A stretch of DNA of 64,000 nt from [Pseudomonas] carboxydohydrogena (GTDB taxonomy: Bacteria > Pseudomonadota > Alphaproteobacteria > Rhizobiales > Xanthobacteraceae): the NCBI RefSeq assembly GCF_029030725.1, contig NZ_CP113162.1:1176501-1240500 (forward strand), in the 5' to 3' direction. The notes under the pieces were generated by a model, which had not been told where the DNA came from, ran no database searches, and worked only from the letters and a program-made list of their open reading frames with translations. Position numbers and translations under genes: made by a program. Positions 1 to 11,971 of this stretch are shown one piece after another; position 1 is the stretch's first letter, and each line of letters opens with the position of its first letter.

Positions 1-51
1 TCGGCGTCGCTGTCCGACCTGCCGAAGATCGAGGGGCGTCCGGTCAATTAA
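1..51 (+). CDS. 3' end of an upstream gene (partial)
   Basis: The first 17 codons read as an open frame ending in TAA at 49-51, with last residues EGRPVN. Only 16 residues are visible, so the product cannot be identified from sequence. The gene lies about 100 bp upstream of a flagellar-locus TPR gene on the same strand. In related genomes a motor protein gene such as motB often sits here, but that is only a guess from gene order. Confidence 0.5.
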   Translation, partial: SASLSDLPKIEGRPVN

Positions 52-155
52 AGGCAATCGGAAGCGCCATGATTAATGAGGCGTTAAACGCGCGATTCTA
101 GGGTGGTCCGGTTATCCGGACCCCGGCGTTCGGGAGAGCCAAAGAGACGGACCAC

Positions 156-3100
156 ATGGCCGGGCAGGCGGCGTTGGAATCCACAGGCAAGCGGGGGGCG
201 TTCGGACGGTTGGTCCGGGCGCGCGCTGTCTTGCGCGCGGCTGTCTCGGTTGTCCTGCTGGCTGCCGCGCTGGCGTGGCCGGGCCGGGCGTACGCCGATC
301 CGGTGAAGGGCGAGGCGACGCTCACCCAGGAGAACGGCTACGCGCGCCTGCTGCTGCGCTTCACGGAGGAAGTGCCGACCGAGGTCACGATGGCGGGCGC
401 GATCATGGTCATCCGCTTCGCCAAGCCGGTCGATATGCCGGTCGATGCGCTCAACGATGCGGTGCCTGCCTATGTCGGCACCGCGCGGCGCGATCCCGAT
501 GGCGCCGCGATCCGTCTCGCGCTCAACCAGAAGGTCCGCGTCAACCAGATGATGGCGGGCGAGCGCGTCTATCTCGATCTGCTGCCGGAGAAATGGGTCG
601 GCCTGCCGCCGCCGCTGCCCGCCGAGGTGGTGAAGGAATTGTCCGAGCGCGCGCTCGCCGCCGAGCGCATTCTGCGGATGCAGAAGAAGGTCGAGGCCGC
701 CGAAAAGCGTCCGCCGGTGCGGGTGCGCACGGCGGTGCAGCCGACCTTCGTGCGTTTCGTGTTTGAACTGCCGGAAGGCGTCAGCGTCTCGTCGTCGCTC
801 AACGCCGACAAATACACGCTGTCGTTCTCGGCGCCGCTTACGTTCGATCTCGCCGACGCCCAGGTCGCGGCGCCCTCCAACATCAAGAGCATCAAGCAGT
901 CGATCTCGGGTGATAATTCCGCCGTCGAGATCGCGCTGATCGGCGAGGTCGATGTTCACGGCTTCCGCGAGGAGCGCAATTACATTGTCGATATCGGCTT
1001 CGACACCGGCAAGGCGGGCATGGCCCTGAATCCGGCGCTGTCGCGCCCGGCGGCAACGCAACCGGCGGCGAAGCAGGAAGCCGCCGCGCCGCCCGCGAAA
1101 CCTGCCGCAACGGCACCGGCGGCATCCGCAGCCCCCGCGCCTGCGCCCGCAGCTGCCGCCGTGGCGACGGAACCGCCGCCACCGGCACCCGCCGCCGTGC
1201 CGAAGGCCGCCGCCGATCACTCCGATCTGCCGCGCAAGGCCAGGGAGACCGAGGCGGCGAAGCCTGCGGACCTTCCCAAGATCTCCGACGCGGCGGCGGC
1301 CAAGGCCGCGCCGCAGGCACCTGCGCCGCAGGCCCCCGCGCCCAGAGATGCAGCGGCGGACCGTTCCCCGCAGGGCATTACCGCCAAGCGGACCAGCGCC
1401 AATTTCAAGGTGACGTTTCCGTTTGGAAGCAGCGTGCCGACGGCCTTGTTCAAGCGCGCGGACTCGATCTGGATGATCGTGGCGGATAACGGCCCGCTCG
1501 ATGTGCAGCCGATCAAGACCGAAGGCGGTGCGTTGATCGCGGCGGCGGAGAGCGTGCCGGTGCAGGGCGGGCAGGCGGTCCGCATCAAGCTCAACCGGCC
1601 GCAACTGGCGTCGCTTTCGGGCGACCAGCAGGGACTCGTGCTCACGCTCGCTGATCAGGACGTCGCGGCTTCGCAGCCGCTGGTCGCGGAGCGCAATGTC
1701 GGCGACCCGACCCGCGCCAATATCAGCATCGCGATTGCGCAGCCCGGCCCGTTGCTTCGTTTCCACGATCCGGAAGTCGGCGACACGCTGTCGGTGGTGA
1801 CCATGCCGCTGCCGGTGCGCGGCTTCCTGCGTCCGCAGAATTTCGTGGAATTCTCGTTGCTGGAATCGGTGCAGGGCGTCGCCGTCTCGACGAATACGGA
1901 CGATGTCAGCGTCGAAGCCCGGCCGGACAAGATCGTCATCAGCAAGCCCGGCGGGCTGACGCTGTCCGCGGCGAGCGCATCTCCCGACCGCACGGGCGCG
2001 CCGGGCGGCGCGGTGTTCGATCCGGCCGAGTGGAGCAAGAACCAGAAGGCGAGCTTCCTGCCGCGCCTCGACGAGCTGATCGACGCGGCCGCCAATGCGC
2101 CGGACGACAAGCGCCTTGCGGCCAACCTCGCTCTTGGAAAATTCTATCTGGCGCGCGGCTTCTATCAGGAAGCCAAGGGCGCGTTCGATCTCGCGCTGCT
2201 GAAGCCGCAGGCGCAGGACAGCATGCAGCCCGCGCTGATGGCGCGCGCGGTGGCGGAGATTCTGGTGGGCCGCATCGAGCCCGCCATGAAGGACCTCAAC
2301 AATCCGATGATCGCGGGCTCCTTCGATTCGGAATTGTGGAAGGGGCTGGCGGCGGCGCGTCAGGAGAAATGGGCCGGCGCGCGGGAGAAGTTCAAGAACG
2401 TCGGGTCAGCGATCATCTCGCTGCCGCTGGATCTGCAACGCATGATCCTGATCGAGGCGATGCAGGCTTCGCTGGAGGTGCGCGACTATGATGGCGCCGC
2501 CGCGCGCGGCAACGATCTCCAGACGATCGGCCCGATGCCGGAACAGGCGATGCGCCTGCGGCTGTTGCGCGGCCGTCTCGCCGAGGCGCTGGGGCGCGAC
2601 CGCGAGGCGCTGGCCGATTATCGCGCGGTTCGCGCGTCCTCCGACCGGCCTTCGGCGGCGGCGGCGACGCTGGACGAAATCGCGCTCTTGCAGCGAAACA
2701 ACAAGATCACGCCGGATGCGGCGCTGGACGATCTCGAAACGCAGTCCGTGCTGTGGCGGGGCGATGAGACCGAGGTGAAGAATCTACAGATGCTCGTGCA
2801 TCTCTATGCCGAAAAGGATCGCTATGCCGATGCGCTCGCGGCTGCGATGACCGCGACACGGCTGCGGCCCAATTCGGAAGCCTCGCGCCAGATGCAGGAC
2901 GAGGCATCGGCGCTGTTCGCGCAATTGTTCCTGACCGACAAGGGCGACAGCCTGCCGCCGATCAAGGCGCTTGGCCTGTTCTATCAGTATCGCGACCTCA
3001 CGCCGATCGGCCGCCGTGGCGATGAAATGATCCGCAGGCTCGCGGACCGCCTCGTGGCGGTCGATCTTCTCGATCAGGCGGGCGAGCTTCTGCAATACCA

Positions 3101-3791
3101 GATCGATCATCGTCTCGAGGGTGCGGCGCGCGCGCAGGTCGCGGCACGCCTTTCGATGATCTATCTGATGAACCGCAAGCCGGCCCGCGCCATCGCCGCG
3201 TTGCGCTCCACGCGCATCGGCGATCTTTCGGGCGAAGTGCGCCAGCAGCGCCTGTTGCTCGAAAGCCGCGCGCAGAGCGATGTCGGGCGTTACGATCTCG
3301 CTCTGGAGCTGATCGCGAACGTGCAGGGCCGCGAGGCGATCCGGTTGCGTTCGGATATCTATTGGGCCGCGCGGCGGTGGCGCGAATCCGCCGAGCAGAT
3401 CGAGGTGCTGTACGGCCAGCGCTGGCGGGATTTCCAGCCGCTGACCGATACCGAAAAGAGCGATGTCATTCGCGCCGCGATCGGCTATGCGCTCGCCAAC
3501 GACACGCTCGGCCTGTCGCGCTGGCGTGAGAAGTACGGGCCGAAGATGACGAGCGATGCCGACCGTCATGCCTTCGACATCGCCTCGAAGCCGGGCTCGG
3601 CCGATCCGGCGGCGCTGGAACGCGTCGCGAAAATGGCGGCGACGGTCGATACGCTGGACGGATTCCTGCGCGAGATGCGCAAGCGCTTCCCCGATGCCGT
3701 GGCGCGCGCGAAGATTCCGCAGATACCGACCGATGCGGAAACCACGGGCGCGTTGCCGCAGATCGTCGGAAAAGTCTCGTCCGCGAAGTGA
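156..3791 (+). CDS. Large secreted/periplasmic TPR-repeat protein of the flagellar locus
   Basis: A 1211-residue protein. The N-terminus has a twin-Arg-free, Sec-like signal (hydrophobic residues about 30-45, then AYA-DP). Residues about 50-290 form a beta-rich region reminiscent of AMIN-type envelope domains. Residues about 300-415 are an Ala/Pro-rich low-complexity linker. A second beta-rich region follows at about 415-620. The C-terminal half is helical, with TPR-like repeats (Ala-rich pairs such as LALGKFYLARGFYQEAKGAF). The ATG at 156 is preceded by a purine-rich GAGACGG site. It sits beside fliOP and upstream of the flg cluster, so a role in flagellar assembly or cell-envelope placement is plausible but not shown. 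No enzymatic motif was seen. Confidence 0.75.
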   Translation: MAGQAALESTGKRGAFGRLVRARAVLRAAVSVVLLAAALAWPGRAYADPVKGEATLTQENGYARLLLRFTEEVPTEVTMAGAIMVIRFAKPVDMPVDALNDAVPAYVGTARRDPDGAAIRLALNQKVRVNQMMAGERVYLDLLPEKWVGLPPPLPAEVVKELSERALAAERILRMQKKVEAAEKRPPVRVRTAVQPTFVRFVFELPEGVSVSSSLNADKYTLSFSAPLTFDLADAQVAAPSNIKSIKQSISGDNSAVEIALIGEVDVHGFREERNYIVDIGFDTGKAGMALNPALSRPAATQPAAKQEAAAPPAKPAATAPAASAAPAPAPAAAAVATEPPPPAPAAVPKAAADHSDLPRKARETEAAKPADLPKISDAAAAKAAPQAPAPQAPAPRDAAADRSPQGITAKRTSANFKVTFPFGSSVPTALFKRADSIWMIVADNGPLDVQPIKTEGGALIAAAESVPVQGGQAVRIKLNRPQLASLSGDQQGLVLTLADQDVAASQPLVAERNVGDPTRANISIAIAQPGPLLRFHDPEVGDTLSVVTMPLPVRGFLRPQNFVEFSLLESVQGVAVSTNTDDVSVEARPDKIVISKPGGLTLSAASASPDRTGAPGGAVFDPAEWSKNQKASFLPRLDELIDAAANAPDDKRLAANLALGKFYLARGFYQEAKGAFDLALLKPQAQDSMQPALMARAVAEILVGRIEPAMKDLNNPMIAGSFDSELWKGLAAARQEKWAGAREKFKNVGSAIISLPLDLQRMILIEAMQASLEVRDYDGAAARGNDLQTIGPMPEQAMRLRLLRGRLAEALGRDREALADYRAVRASSDRPSAAAATLDEIALLQRNNKITPDAALDDLETQSVLWRGDETEVKNLQMLVHLYAEKDRYADALAAAMTATRLRPNSEASRQMQDEASALFAQLFLTDKGDSLPPIKALGLFYQYRDLTPIGRRGDEMIRRLADRLVAVDLLDQAGELLQYQIDHRLEGAARAQVAARLSMIYLMNRKPARAIAALRSTRIGDLSGEVRQQRLLLESRAQSDVGRYDLALELIANVQGREAIRLRSDIYWAARRWRESAEQIEVLYGQRWRDFQPLTDTEKSDVIRAAIGYALANDTLGLSRWREKYGPKMTSDADRHAFDIASKPGSADPAALERVAKMAATVDTLDGFLREMRKRFPDAVARAKIPQIPTDAETTGALPQIVGKVSSAK

Positions 3792-3800
3792 AGCTGTGCG

Positions 3801-4556
3801 TCAGCCGCCGCCGTAGCTTTGCACCAGGCTGCCCGCGACCAGCGCCCAGCCGTCCACCAGCACGAAGAAGATCAGCTTGAACGGCAGCGACACCACCACC
3901 GGCGGCAGCATCATCATGCCCATCGACATCAGCACCGACGACACCACGAGGTCGATGATGAGGAACGGCAGGAACAAGAGGAAGCCGATCTCGAAGGCGC
4001 GCTTGAGTTCGGAGATCATGAAGGCGGGAACGAGAATCCGCAGCGACATCTCGTCGGGGGTTGCGGGCGGCGGTTCGCGCGACAGATCCATGAACAGCTT
4101 GAGGTCCTTTTCGCGGACGTTCTTCTGCATGAAGCCGCGCAACGGCGCGATCGCGAGCGGGAGGCCCTGTTCGACCGTGAGCTGATTGGCGATCACCGGC
4201 TTGACGCCGTCATCGTAGGATTTTTGCAGCACCGGCCCCATCACGAAGCCGGTGAGGAACAGCGCCAGCGCGATCATCACCGAATTCGGCGGCGCGGTCG
4301 CGGTGCCCATCGCGGTGCGCAGTAAGGACAGCACCACCACGATCCGGGTGAAAGAGGTCATCATCACCAGGATCGACGGCGCGATCGACAACACCGTCAA
4401 AAGCGCGATCAACTGGATCGCGCGCTCGGTGACGCCGCCGCCCGCGCCCTGTCCGAAATTGATGCTGATATCCTGCGCGAACGCGGGCGTGGCCAGCGTT
4501 GCGGCGATCAGGACGGAAAGGAAAAGAACTCTACGCGGAAGTTTCGCCGACCTCAC
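3801..4556 (-). CDS. fliP: Flagellar type III export apparatus protein FliP
   Basis: A 251-residue inner-membrane protein, the usual family length. An N-terminal signal-like segment (residues about 8-27, cleavage near AFA-QD) is followed by typical FliP landmarks: the SIAPSILVMMTSFTR stretch, the PPNSVMIALALFLT segment, and the C-terminal MGMMMLPPVVVSLPFKL membrane signature. FliP forms the core of the export gate with FliQ and FliR, whose genes lie 3 kb away on the other strand. Its ATG overlaps the stop of fliO by 4 bp (ATGA), so the two are translationally coupled. Confidence 0.97.
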   Translation of the reverse strand: MRSAKLPRRVLFLSVLIAATLATPAFAQDISINFGQGAGGGVTERAIQLIALLTVLSIAPSILVMMTSFTRIVVVLSLLRTAMGTATAPPNSVMIALALFLTGFVMGPVLQKSYDDGVKPVIANQLTVEQGLPLAIAPLRGFMQKNVREKDLKLFMDLSREPPPATPDEMSLRILVPAFMISELKRAFEIGFLLFLPFLIIDLVVSSVLMSMGMMMLPPVVVSLPFKLIFFVLVDGWALVAGSLVQSYGGG

Positions 4557-5491
4557 GTCGGGTTCTTTGGGCGGCCGAGCAGGCTTGCCATCTCGTCTTC
4601 GAGGTTTTCGAAGGCGGGGCGGGCCGGTCCGGCTTCATCGGCGGCGTCGAGCGAAGCCGCGCGGGGCGCGGGTGCTTCCGGCGCGACCGGGGGCGCGCCG
4701 ATCCGTTCCGATGAATTCACGCTGACGGTGCGGGTTTCGGTCGCTTCGACGCGCGTGCCGGGACGGCGCAGGGCAGCTTCCAGCCGCTGCGCCATTTCGG
4801 CGAGGTTCTGGTCGGCGGCCGAAACCGGCTCGGGCGCGCGCGGCGCGGGCCGCGCGGGTGCCGCGGTGTCGAGGCGCGGCGTGCGCGACAAGGAAGGCTC
4901 AAGCCGTTCGCTGCGCGGCAACGGACGTGGCGCCGGGCGTTCGGGGCGCAGCGCCGGTTCGGGACGGACGACCGGCTCCGGTATGGCTCCGGCGAGCGGA
5001 TCGTCGCGGGTGCGCTCGGGTGCGAGCGAAGGCGCGCGGCGCAGATCGTCGCTCAGCGACGGCCGCGCCGGGCGAGGTGCGGGCGGCGCCATGGTCGGCT
5101 CGGGAAAATCGAAGGATTCGGCGTGGCCGCTTGCATGCTCCGGCCAGTTGGTATCGGGCAGAGGAACGCGCGGCGGCAGTTCGGTGCCTGCGGGGGTGCG
5201 CGGGGAGGCGGCATCGCGCCCCGCCGAACTGCGCACGATGTTCGGCTCGACGACGATATCGCTCGGGCCGCCGATCATCAGCAGGTGCTCGACATTGTCC
5301 CGGCGTACCAGCACGAGGCGGCGGCGGCCATCGACGGCGGCGGCGTCGATCACGGCGAGACGGGGCATCCGGCCCCGGCTGTTGCTCGATCCCAATCCGC
5401 GTCCGGCGAAGCGGCGAATGAGGTAGGCGAGCGCGCCGATCAGCGCCAGCACGATCAGGATGGCGAAGAAAATCCATACTATCTGCGACAT
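4553..5491 (-). CDS. fliO: FliO-type flagellar biosynthesis protein
   Basis: A 312-residue protein with one N-terminal membrane span (residues about 5-27), a basic stretch, and a small FliO-like beta domain (LAVIDAAAVDGRRRLVLVRR, then VEHLLMIGG). FliO assists assembly of the FliP ring. The remaining 200 residues are a low-complexity Pro/Ala/Arg-rich tail, much longer than in enterobacterial FliO but usual in this group. It is the first gene of a two-gene minus-strand unit with fliP. The identity rests on the domain and the position directly upstream of fliP. Confidence 0.88.
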   Translation of the reverse strand: MSQIVWIFFAILIVLALIGALAYLIRRFAGRGLGSSNSRGRMPRLAVIDAAAVDGRRRLVLVRRDNVEHLLMIGGPSDIVVEPNIVRSSAGRDAASPRTPAGTELPPRVPLPDTNWPEHASGHAESFDFPEPTMAPPAPRPARPSLSDDLRRAPSLAPERTRDDPLAGAIPEPVVRPEPALRPERPAPRPLPRSERLEPSLSRTPRLDTAAPARPAPRAPEPVSAADQNLAEMAQRLEAALRRPGTRVEATETRTVSVNSSERIGAPPVAPEAPAPRAASLDAADEAGPARPAFENLEDEMASLLGRPKNPT

Positions 5492-5844
5492 CCGGTGTGT
5501 CCTCGTTGGAATCCGATGGCTTCGGGTTTTGGGACCGGCATCAAAACAACCACCCGATCGGGGAGGAGTTTCGCGCCATCCGTTAATCTGTTCCTGCCGG
5601 CAACCACCGGAGACTGGCTCTCTTCATAAACCAGGAATCGGCCAAACCCAACCCTCAAGGCCGCGATATCAGGCACTTAGCGGGCCTTATCACGCAATCC
5701 TGTTGAAAATGAACGGGCTGGGCCACAGCCGCCGCGCCACCACAGGTTAACGGCGGGGGCCATTTTAACTCTCCGTTAACCATACAGGCGGCAAATTCTG
5801 CCTAGCTGCGGCGTGAGGCCGAAGCGCATCCGGCGGAGGCCGTC
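5492..5844. other. Divergent intergenic region between fliO and flgB
   Basis: This 353-bp stretch carries no convincing gene. It must contain the start sites for fliO-fliP (leftward) and the flgB operon (rightward). The clearest signal is a CtrA-type box at 5765-5779. A further TTAAC occurs at about 5747. The segment is AT-richer than its flanks around 5575-5800. No hairpin terminator was recognised. Confidence 0.6.
5765..5779 (+). promoter_or_regulatory. Probable CtrA binding site upstream of flgB
   Basis: The sequence TTAA-CTCTCCG-TTAA followed by C matches the alphaproteobacterial CtrA consensus TTAA-N7-TTAAC exactly. It lies about 65 bp upstream of the flgB start codon, as expected for a CtrA-controlled early flagellar operon. 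CckA, the kinase at the head of the CtrA phosphorelay, is encoded at the end of this same gene cluster. Confidence 0.7.
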
Positions 5845-6240
5845 ATGGCGATCACCGATCTTCCGATGTTGTCGATGCTGCGGACCAAGATGCAATGGCA
5901 TCAGGAACGCCAGCGCGTGCTGGCCGAAAACGTCTCCAATTCCGACACCCCGAATTTCCGTCCGCGCGATCTGGTCGATCCGACCTTCGACAAGACCGGC
6001 GTCAACGGCATGCATGAAATCTCGATGGTGCGCACCAGCGCCAATCACATCCAGGCGGCGGGCGTCAGCGAGACCTTCGGCTCCAACACCGGCGGCTACG
6101 AGACGCGCCCCGCGGGCAACGCCGTCAATATCGAGGACGAGATGCTGAAGGTGGCGTCCAACCAGATGGACTATGCCGCCGCCGCCTCGCTCTACACCAA
6201 GAGCCTCGACCTCATCAAAACCGCCATCGGCAAGCGTTAA
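5845..6240 (+). CDS. flgB: Flagellar basal-body proximal rod protein FlgB
   Basis: A 131-residue protein of normal family length. The N-terminus carries the flagellar-rod signature region (QERQRVLAENVSNSDTPNFRPRDL), and the C-terminal helix ends in the usual amphipathic SLYTKSLDLIKTAIGKR. FlgB joins FliE and FlgC to form the proximal rod in the periplasm. The ATG follows a GGAGG site at the usual distance. It heads a tightly packed operon running to flhB. Confidence 0.97.
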   Translation: MAITDLPMLSMLRTKMQWHQERQRVLAENVSNSDTPNFRPRDLVDPTFDKTGVNGMHEISMVRTSANHIQAAGVSETFGSNTGGYETRPAGNAVNIEDEMLKVASNQMDYAAAASLYTKSLDLIKTAIGKR

Positions 6241-6251
6241 GGAGCGGCGTC

Positions 6252-6677
6252 ATGGCTGAAAGCATGGACTTCCTCAAATCGATGAGCATCGCCACCTCCG
6301 GCCTGCGCGCGCAGGCGGGGCGGATGCGGGTGATCTCCGAAAACATCGCCAACGCCGATTCGACCGCGAGCACCGCCGGAGGCGATCCGTACCGGCGCAA
6401 GGTGCCGACCTTCTCCTCGACGCTCGACCGCACGCTCGACGCGCAGGTGGTGTCGCTCGGCCGGATCAAGACCGACACCACGTCGAGCTTCCGCATCAAG
6501 CACGAGCCGGGCAATCCGGCGGCGGACGCCAACGGCAACGTCAAATATCCGAACGTCAATTCGCTGGTCGAAATGACCGACATGCGCGAGGCGCAGCGGT
6601 CCTACGAGGCCAACCTCAACATCATCAGTGCGACGCGCCGGATGATCCAGCGCACGCTCGATATCCTCAAGGCCTGA
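6252..6677 (+). CDS. flgC: Flagellar basal-body rod protein FlgC
   Basis: A 141-residue rod protein. It has the N-terminal rod motif (SGLRAQAGRMRVISENIANADST) and the C-terminal MREAQRSYEANLNIISATRRMIQ region typical of FlgC. It follows flgB after an 11-bp gap containing a GGAG ribosome site, and forms the proximal rod with FlgB, FlgF and FliE. Confidence 0.97.
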   Translation: MAESMDFLKSMSIATSGLRAQAGRMRVISENIANADSTASTAGGDPYRRKVPTFSSTLDRTLDAQVVSLGRIKTDTTSSFRIKHEPGNPAADANGNVKYPNVNSLVEMTDMREAQRSYEANLNIISATRRMIQRTLDILKA

Positions 6678-6694
6678 TCGGAAGGGATTCAATC

Positions 6695-7018
6695 ATGGCA
6701 ACGCCTTCAGTCGCAGCCAACGCCTATGCAAGCCTGTCACGCATCATGGACTCCGCCACGGGCTCCGGCGGGGCAGGGAAGATCGCCGGTACCAGCGGTG
6801 GTCCCTCATTCAGTTCGCTGGTGAAGGAAGCGATGAACGGCGTGCTCGACGCCGGGCGCAAATCCGACGCGCAGACGGTGGCGATGGCGTCCGGCAAGGC
6901 CAACGTGATGGATGTGGTCACGGCGGTCGCCGAAACCGATGTCGCGGTGTCCACGCTGGTCTCGGTGCGCGACAAGGTCATCCAGTCCTACGAAGACATC
7001 ATGAAGATGCCGATCTGA
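6695..7018 (+). CDS. fliE: Flagellar hook-basal body protein FliE
   Basis: A 107-residue protein, normal for FliE, the adaptor between the MS ring and the rod. The C-terminal half has the family pattern (NVMDVVTAVAETDVAVSTLVSVRDKVIQSYEDIMKMPI). The ATG has a GAAGGGA ribosome site 6-7 bases upstream. It is part of the flgB-flhB operon. Confidence 0.96.
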   Translation: MATPSVAANAYASLSRIMDSATGSGGAGKIAGTSGGPSFSSLVKEAMNGVLDAGRKSDAQTVAMASGKANVMDVVTAVAETDVAVSTLVSVRDKVIQSYEDIMKMPI

Positions 7019-7052
7019 TCGGTCGTTTCGCTCTTGCCTAAGGAAGACAGAC

Positions 7053-7316
7053 ATGACCGGCCCTGAAGTTCTCGAAGTGGCGCGCGATTCGATCTGGACC
7101 ATCGTGCTGGTCTCCGCGCCGGTCCTGCTGGTCGGCCTCGTGGTCGGCGTCGCGATCTCGCTGGTGCAGGCGCTGACGCAGATCCAGGAACAGACGCTGG
7201 TGTTCGTGCCGAAGATTCTGGCGGTGTTCATCACGCTCCTGATCGCGCTGCCCTTCATGGCGGATGCGATGCACAGCCACATGATGCGGATTTCGTCGCG
7301 AATCATCGGCGGATAA
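7053..7316 (+). CDS. fliQ: Flagellar export gate protein FliQ
   Basis: An 87-residue protein with two membrane helices (about residues 15-40 and 50-75), the standard FliQ length and topology. The conserved QALTQIQEQTLVFVPKI loop lies between them. With FliP and FliR it forms the export pore through which rod, hook and filament subunits pass. Confidence 0.97.
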   Translation: MTGPEVLEVARDSIWTIVLVSAPVLLVGLVVGVAISLVQALTQIQEQTLVFVPKILAVFITLLIALPFMADAMHSHMMRISSRIIGG

Positions 7317-7335
7317 GACAGATTATGCGGCAGCC

Positions 7336-8115
7336 ATGCGCATCGACATCTCATTCCTGCCGGCCCTGGCGGCGACCTTCATGCTGGTCTTCGCCCGCGT
7401 CGGCGCGATGATGATGCTGTTGCCGGGATTTGGCGAAGCCAACGTCCCGGTGCGCCTGCGTCTCGGCATCGCGCTGATGCTCACGCTGATCATGCTGCCG
7501 CTGCACCGCGCGGCCTATCACGTCGATCTGTCGTCCATGACCGCCGTGATGGTGCTGATGGTGCATGAGATCATCGTCGGCGTGGTGCTGGGCGCGACCG
7601 CGCGCTTCACGCTCGCCGCACTCTCGGTCGCGGGCTCCATCATCGCCCAGCAGGTGGGGCTCGGATTCGTCACGGCGGTCGATCCGACGCAGGACCAGCA
7701 ATCGGTGATCGTGGCGAATTTTCTCACCATCCTCGGCATCGCGCTGATCTTCGCCACCGATACGCACTATCTCGTTCTGGCGGCGCTGAGCGACAGCTAC
7801 ACGCTGTTCTCGCCCGGCGAACTGATGCCGAGCGGCGATGTCGCGGCACTGGCGACCAAGGCGTTCACCGTGGCGTTCAAGATCGGCGTGCAGCTGTCGG
7901 CGCCGTTCATCATCTTCGGCCTCGTCTTCAACCTCGGCCTTGGCATGCTGGCGCGGATGATGCCGCAGATGCAGGTCTATTTCGTCGGCGTCCCGCTCTC
8001 GATCCTCGCGGGCTTCATGCTGCTCGGCGTCGTTCTCGTCGCCGTGATGGGCACCTTCCTCACTTATTTCAGCGGCGTGATGCACCAGCTCGCGCCGGTG
8101 AGCGGCGGAGGGTAG
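7336..8115 (+). CDS. fliR: Flagellar export gate protein FliR
   Basis: A 259-residue, multi-span membrane protein (about six hydrophobic segments) beginning MRIDISFLPALAATFML. It shows FliR features: the GFGEANVPVRLRLGIA stretch and the C-terminal RMMPQMQVYFVGVPLSI motif. It lies between fliQ and flhB with short gaps, and FliR and FlhB form part of the same export gate. Confidence 0.97.
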   Translation: MRIDISFLPALAATFMLVFARVGAMMMLLPGFGEANVPVRLRLGIALMLTLIMLPLHRAAYHVDLSSMTAVMVLMVHEIIVGVVLGATARFTLAALSVAGSIIAQQVGLGFVTAVDPTQDQQSVIVANFLTILGIALIFATDTHYLVLAALSDSYTLFSPGELMPSGDVAALATKAFTVAFKIGVQLSAPFIIFGLVFNLGLGMLARMMPQMQVYFVGVPLSILAGFMLLGVVLVAVMGTFLTYFSGVMHQLAPVSGGG

Positions 8116-8118
8116 GCC

Positions 8119-9189
8119 GTGGCGGAGGAAGGCGACGAGGACAAAACACAGGACCCCACGGCCAAACGGCTGGAAGAAGCTCACAAACGCGGCGACGTCG
8201 CCAAGAGCATCGAGGTCAACACCTGGTTCATGATCGCTGGCGCGACCTTCATCATGTCGTCGTTCTCCGGCTCGATCGCCAACAACCTCACGGTGCCGCT
8301 GAAAAACCTGCTGGAACATGCGGGTCAGATGAAGACCGACGGCGCGAGCCTGCTGCTTCTGGTGGGGCGGCTCGAATTCATGATGCTGGCGGCGCTCGGC
8401 ATCCCGTTCGCGCTGCTGATGGTCGCGGCGGTCAGCAGTCATCTCATCCAGCACCGACCGGTCTGGTCGGCCGATCCGATCACTCCGAAATTCAGCAAGC
8501 TGTCGCCGATGGCGGGCGCGAAGCGGCTGTTCGGCAAGCAGGCGGCGGCGAATTTCGCCAAGGGGCTGTTCAAGGTCATCGTCCTCGGCGTCGTGATGGC
8601 GATGGTGATGTGGCCCGAACACGAGCGCGCCGATGTGATGGTGCGGATCGACCCCAGCCTGATGCTCGACCTGACGCGTTCGATGGCGCTGAAACTGATG
8701 GGCACGGTGGTGGCGCTGCTCGCGATCGTCGCCACGCTGGATTATCTGTTCCAGTACCGGAGCTGGTTCGAGCGGCAGAAGATGTCGCTTCAGGAAGTGA
8801 AGGACGAATACAAGCAGTCCGAAGGCGACCCCCACATCAAGGGCCGCATCCGCGCGCTGCGCGTGGCGCGGATGCGCAAGCGCATGATGGCGGCGGTGCC
8901 GACCGCGTCCGTCGTCATCACCAACCCGACCCACTATGCGGTGGCGCTGAAATACGAGCGCGGCATGCCCGCGCCGGTCTGCGTCGCCAAGGGCGTCGAC
9001 CTGATCGCGTTCAAGATCCGCGAGGTCGCGGCGGCCCACGATATTCCGGTGGTGGAGAACGTGCCGCTGGCGCGCGCGCTGCACGCGTCCGTCGAGATCG
9101 ACGACGAAATCCCGGTGGAACATTACCATGCGGTCGCCGAAGTCATCGGCTATGTCATGAAGCTGAAGCGCAGCCTGCGGCGAAACTGA
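8119..9189 (+). CDS. flhB: Flagellar export substrate-specificity protein FlhB
   Basis: A 356-residue protein starting at a GTG 3 bp after fliR. The N-terminus has the family opening (DEDKTQDPTAKRLEEAHKRG), then four membrane segments, then a cytoplasmic domain with the autocleavage motif NPTH (in VVITNPTHYAVALKYE), where cleavage between N and P switches export from rod/hook to filament substrates. It is the last structural gene of the flgB operon; cckA begins about 115 bp later. Confidence 0.98.
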   Translation: MAEEGDEDKTQDPTAKRLEEAHKRGDVAKSIEVNTWFMIAGATFIMSSFSGSIANNLTVPLKNLLEHAGQMKTDGASLLLLVGRLEFMMLAALGIPFALLMVAAVSSHLIQHRPVWSADPITPKFSKLSPMAGAKRLFGKQAAANFAKGLFKVIVLGVVMAMVMWPEHERADVMVRIDPSLMLDLTRSMALKLMGTVVALLAIVATLDYLFQYRSWFERQKMSLQEVKDEYKQSEGDPHIKGRIRALRVARMRKRMMAAVPTASVVITNPTHYAVALKYERGMPAPVCVAKGVDLIAFKIREVAAAHDIPVVENVPLARALHASVEIDDEIPVEHYHAVAEVIGYVMKLKRSLRRN

Positions 9190-9303
9190 GGACCGGACCG
9201 ACGTGGCGCTTGCATTGCAGACCCCGATTCAGGCACTGACTTTGGATCGAAGACCAGGGCATATCGTGTCGCAACCCGCTTCAACCCGCTTTGGCGGCAC
9301 CCG

Positions 9304-11841
<2,538 letters not shown>

Positions 11842-11971
11842 CGAATTTGACGCTGCAAGAGTGCCTGCCGCGACCGACCGACGCAGGGAATGTATCCGTT
11901 CCCATCTTCCCTTTTGTCCCGAATTCACCATTTTGGTGTCACGTCCCCATGGCGGGGATGGAGGAGTGTTC

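Noticed and set aside
84-1766. A 560-residue minus-strand open frame opposite the TPR gene
   Set aside because: Arg/His/Gly-rich shadow of a high-GC coding region. The plus-strand gene has a signal peptide and repeats.
7351-9129. A 592-residue minus-strand open frame opposite fliR and flhB
   Set aside because: Mirror frame of two certain flagellar genes; composition is dominated by His, Arg and Asp as expected of a shadow.
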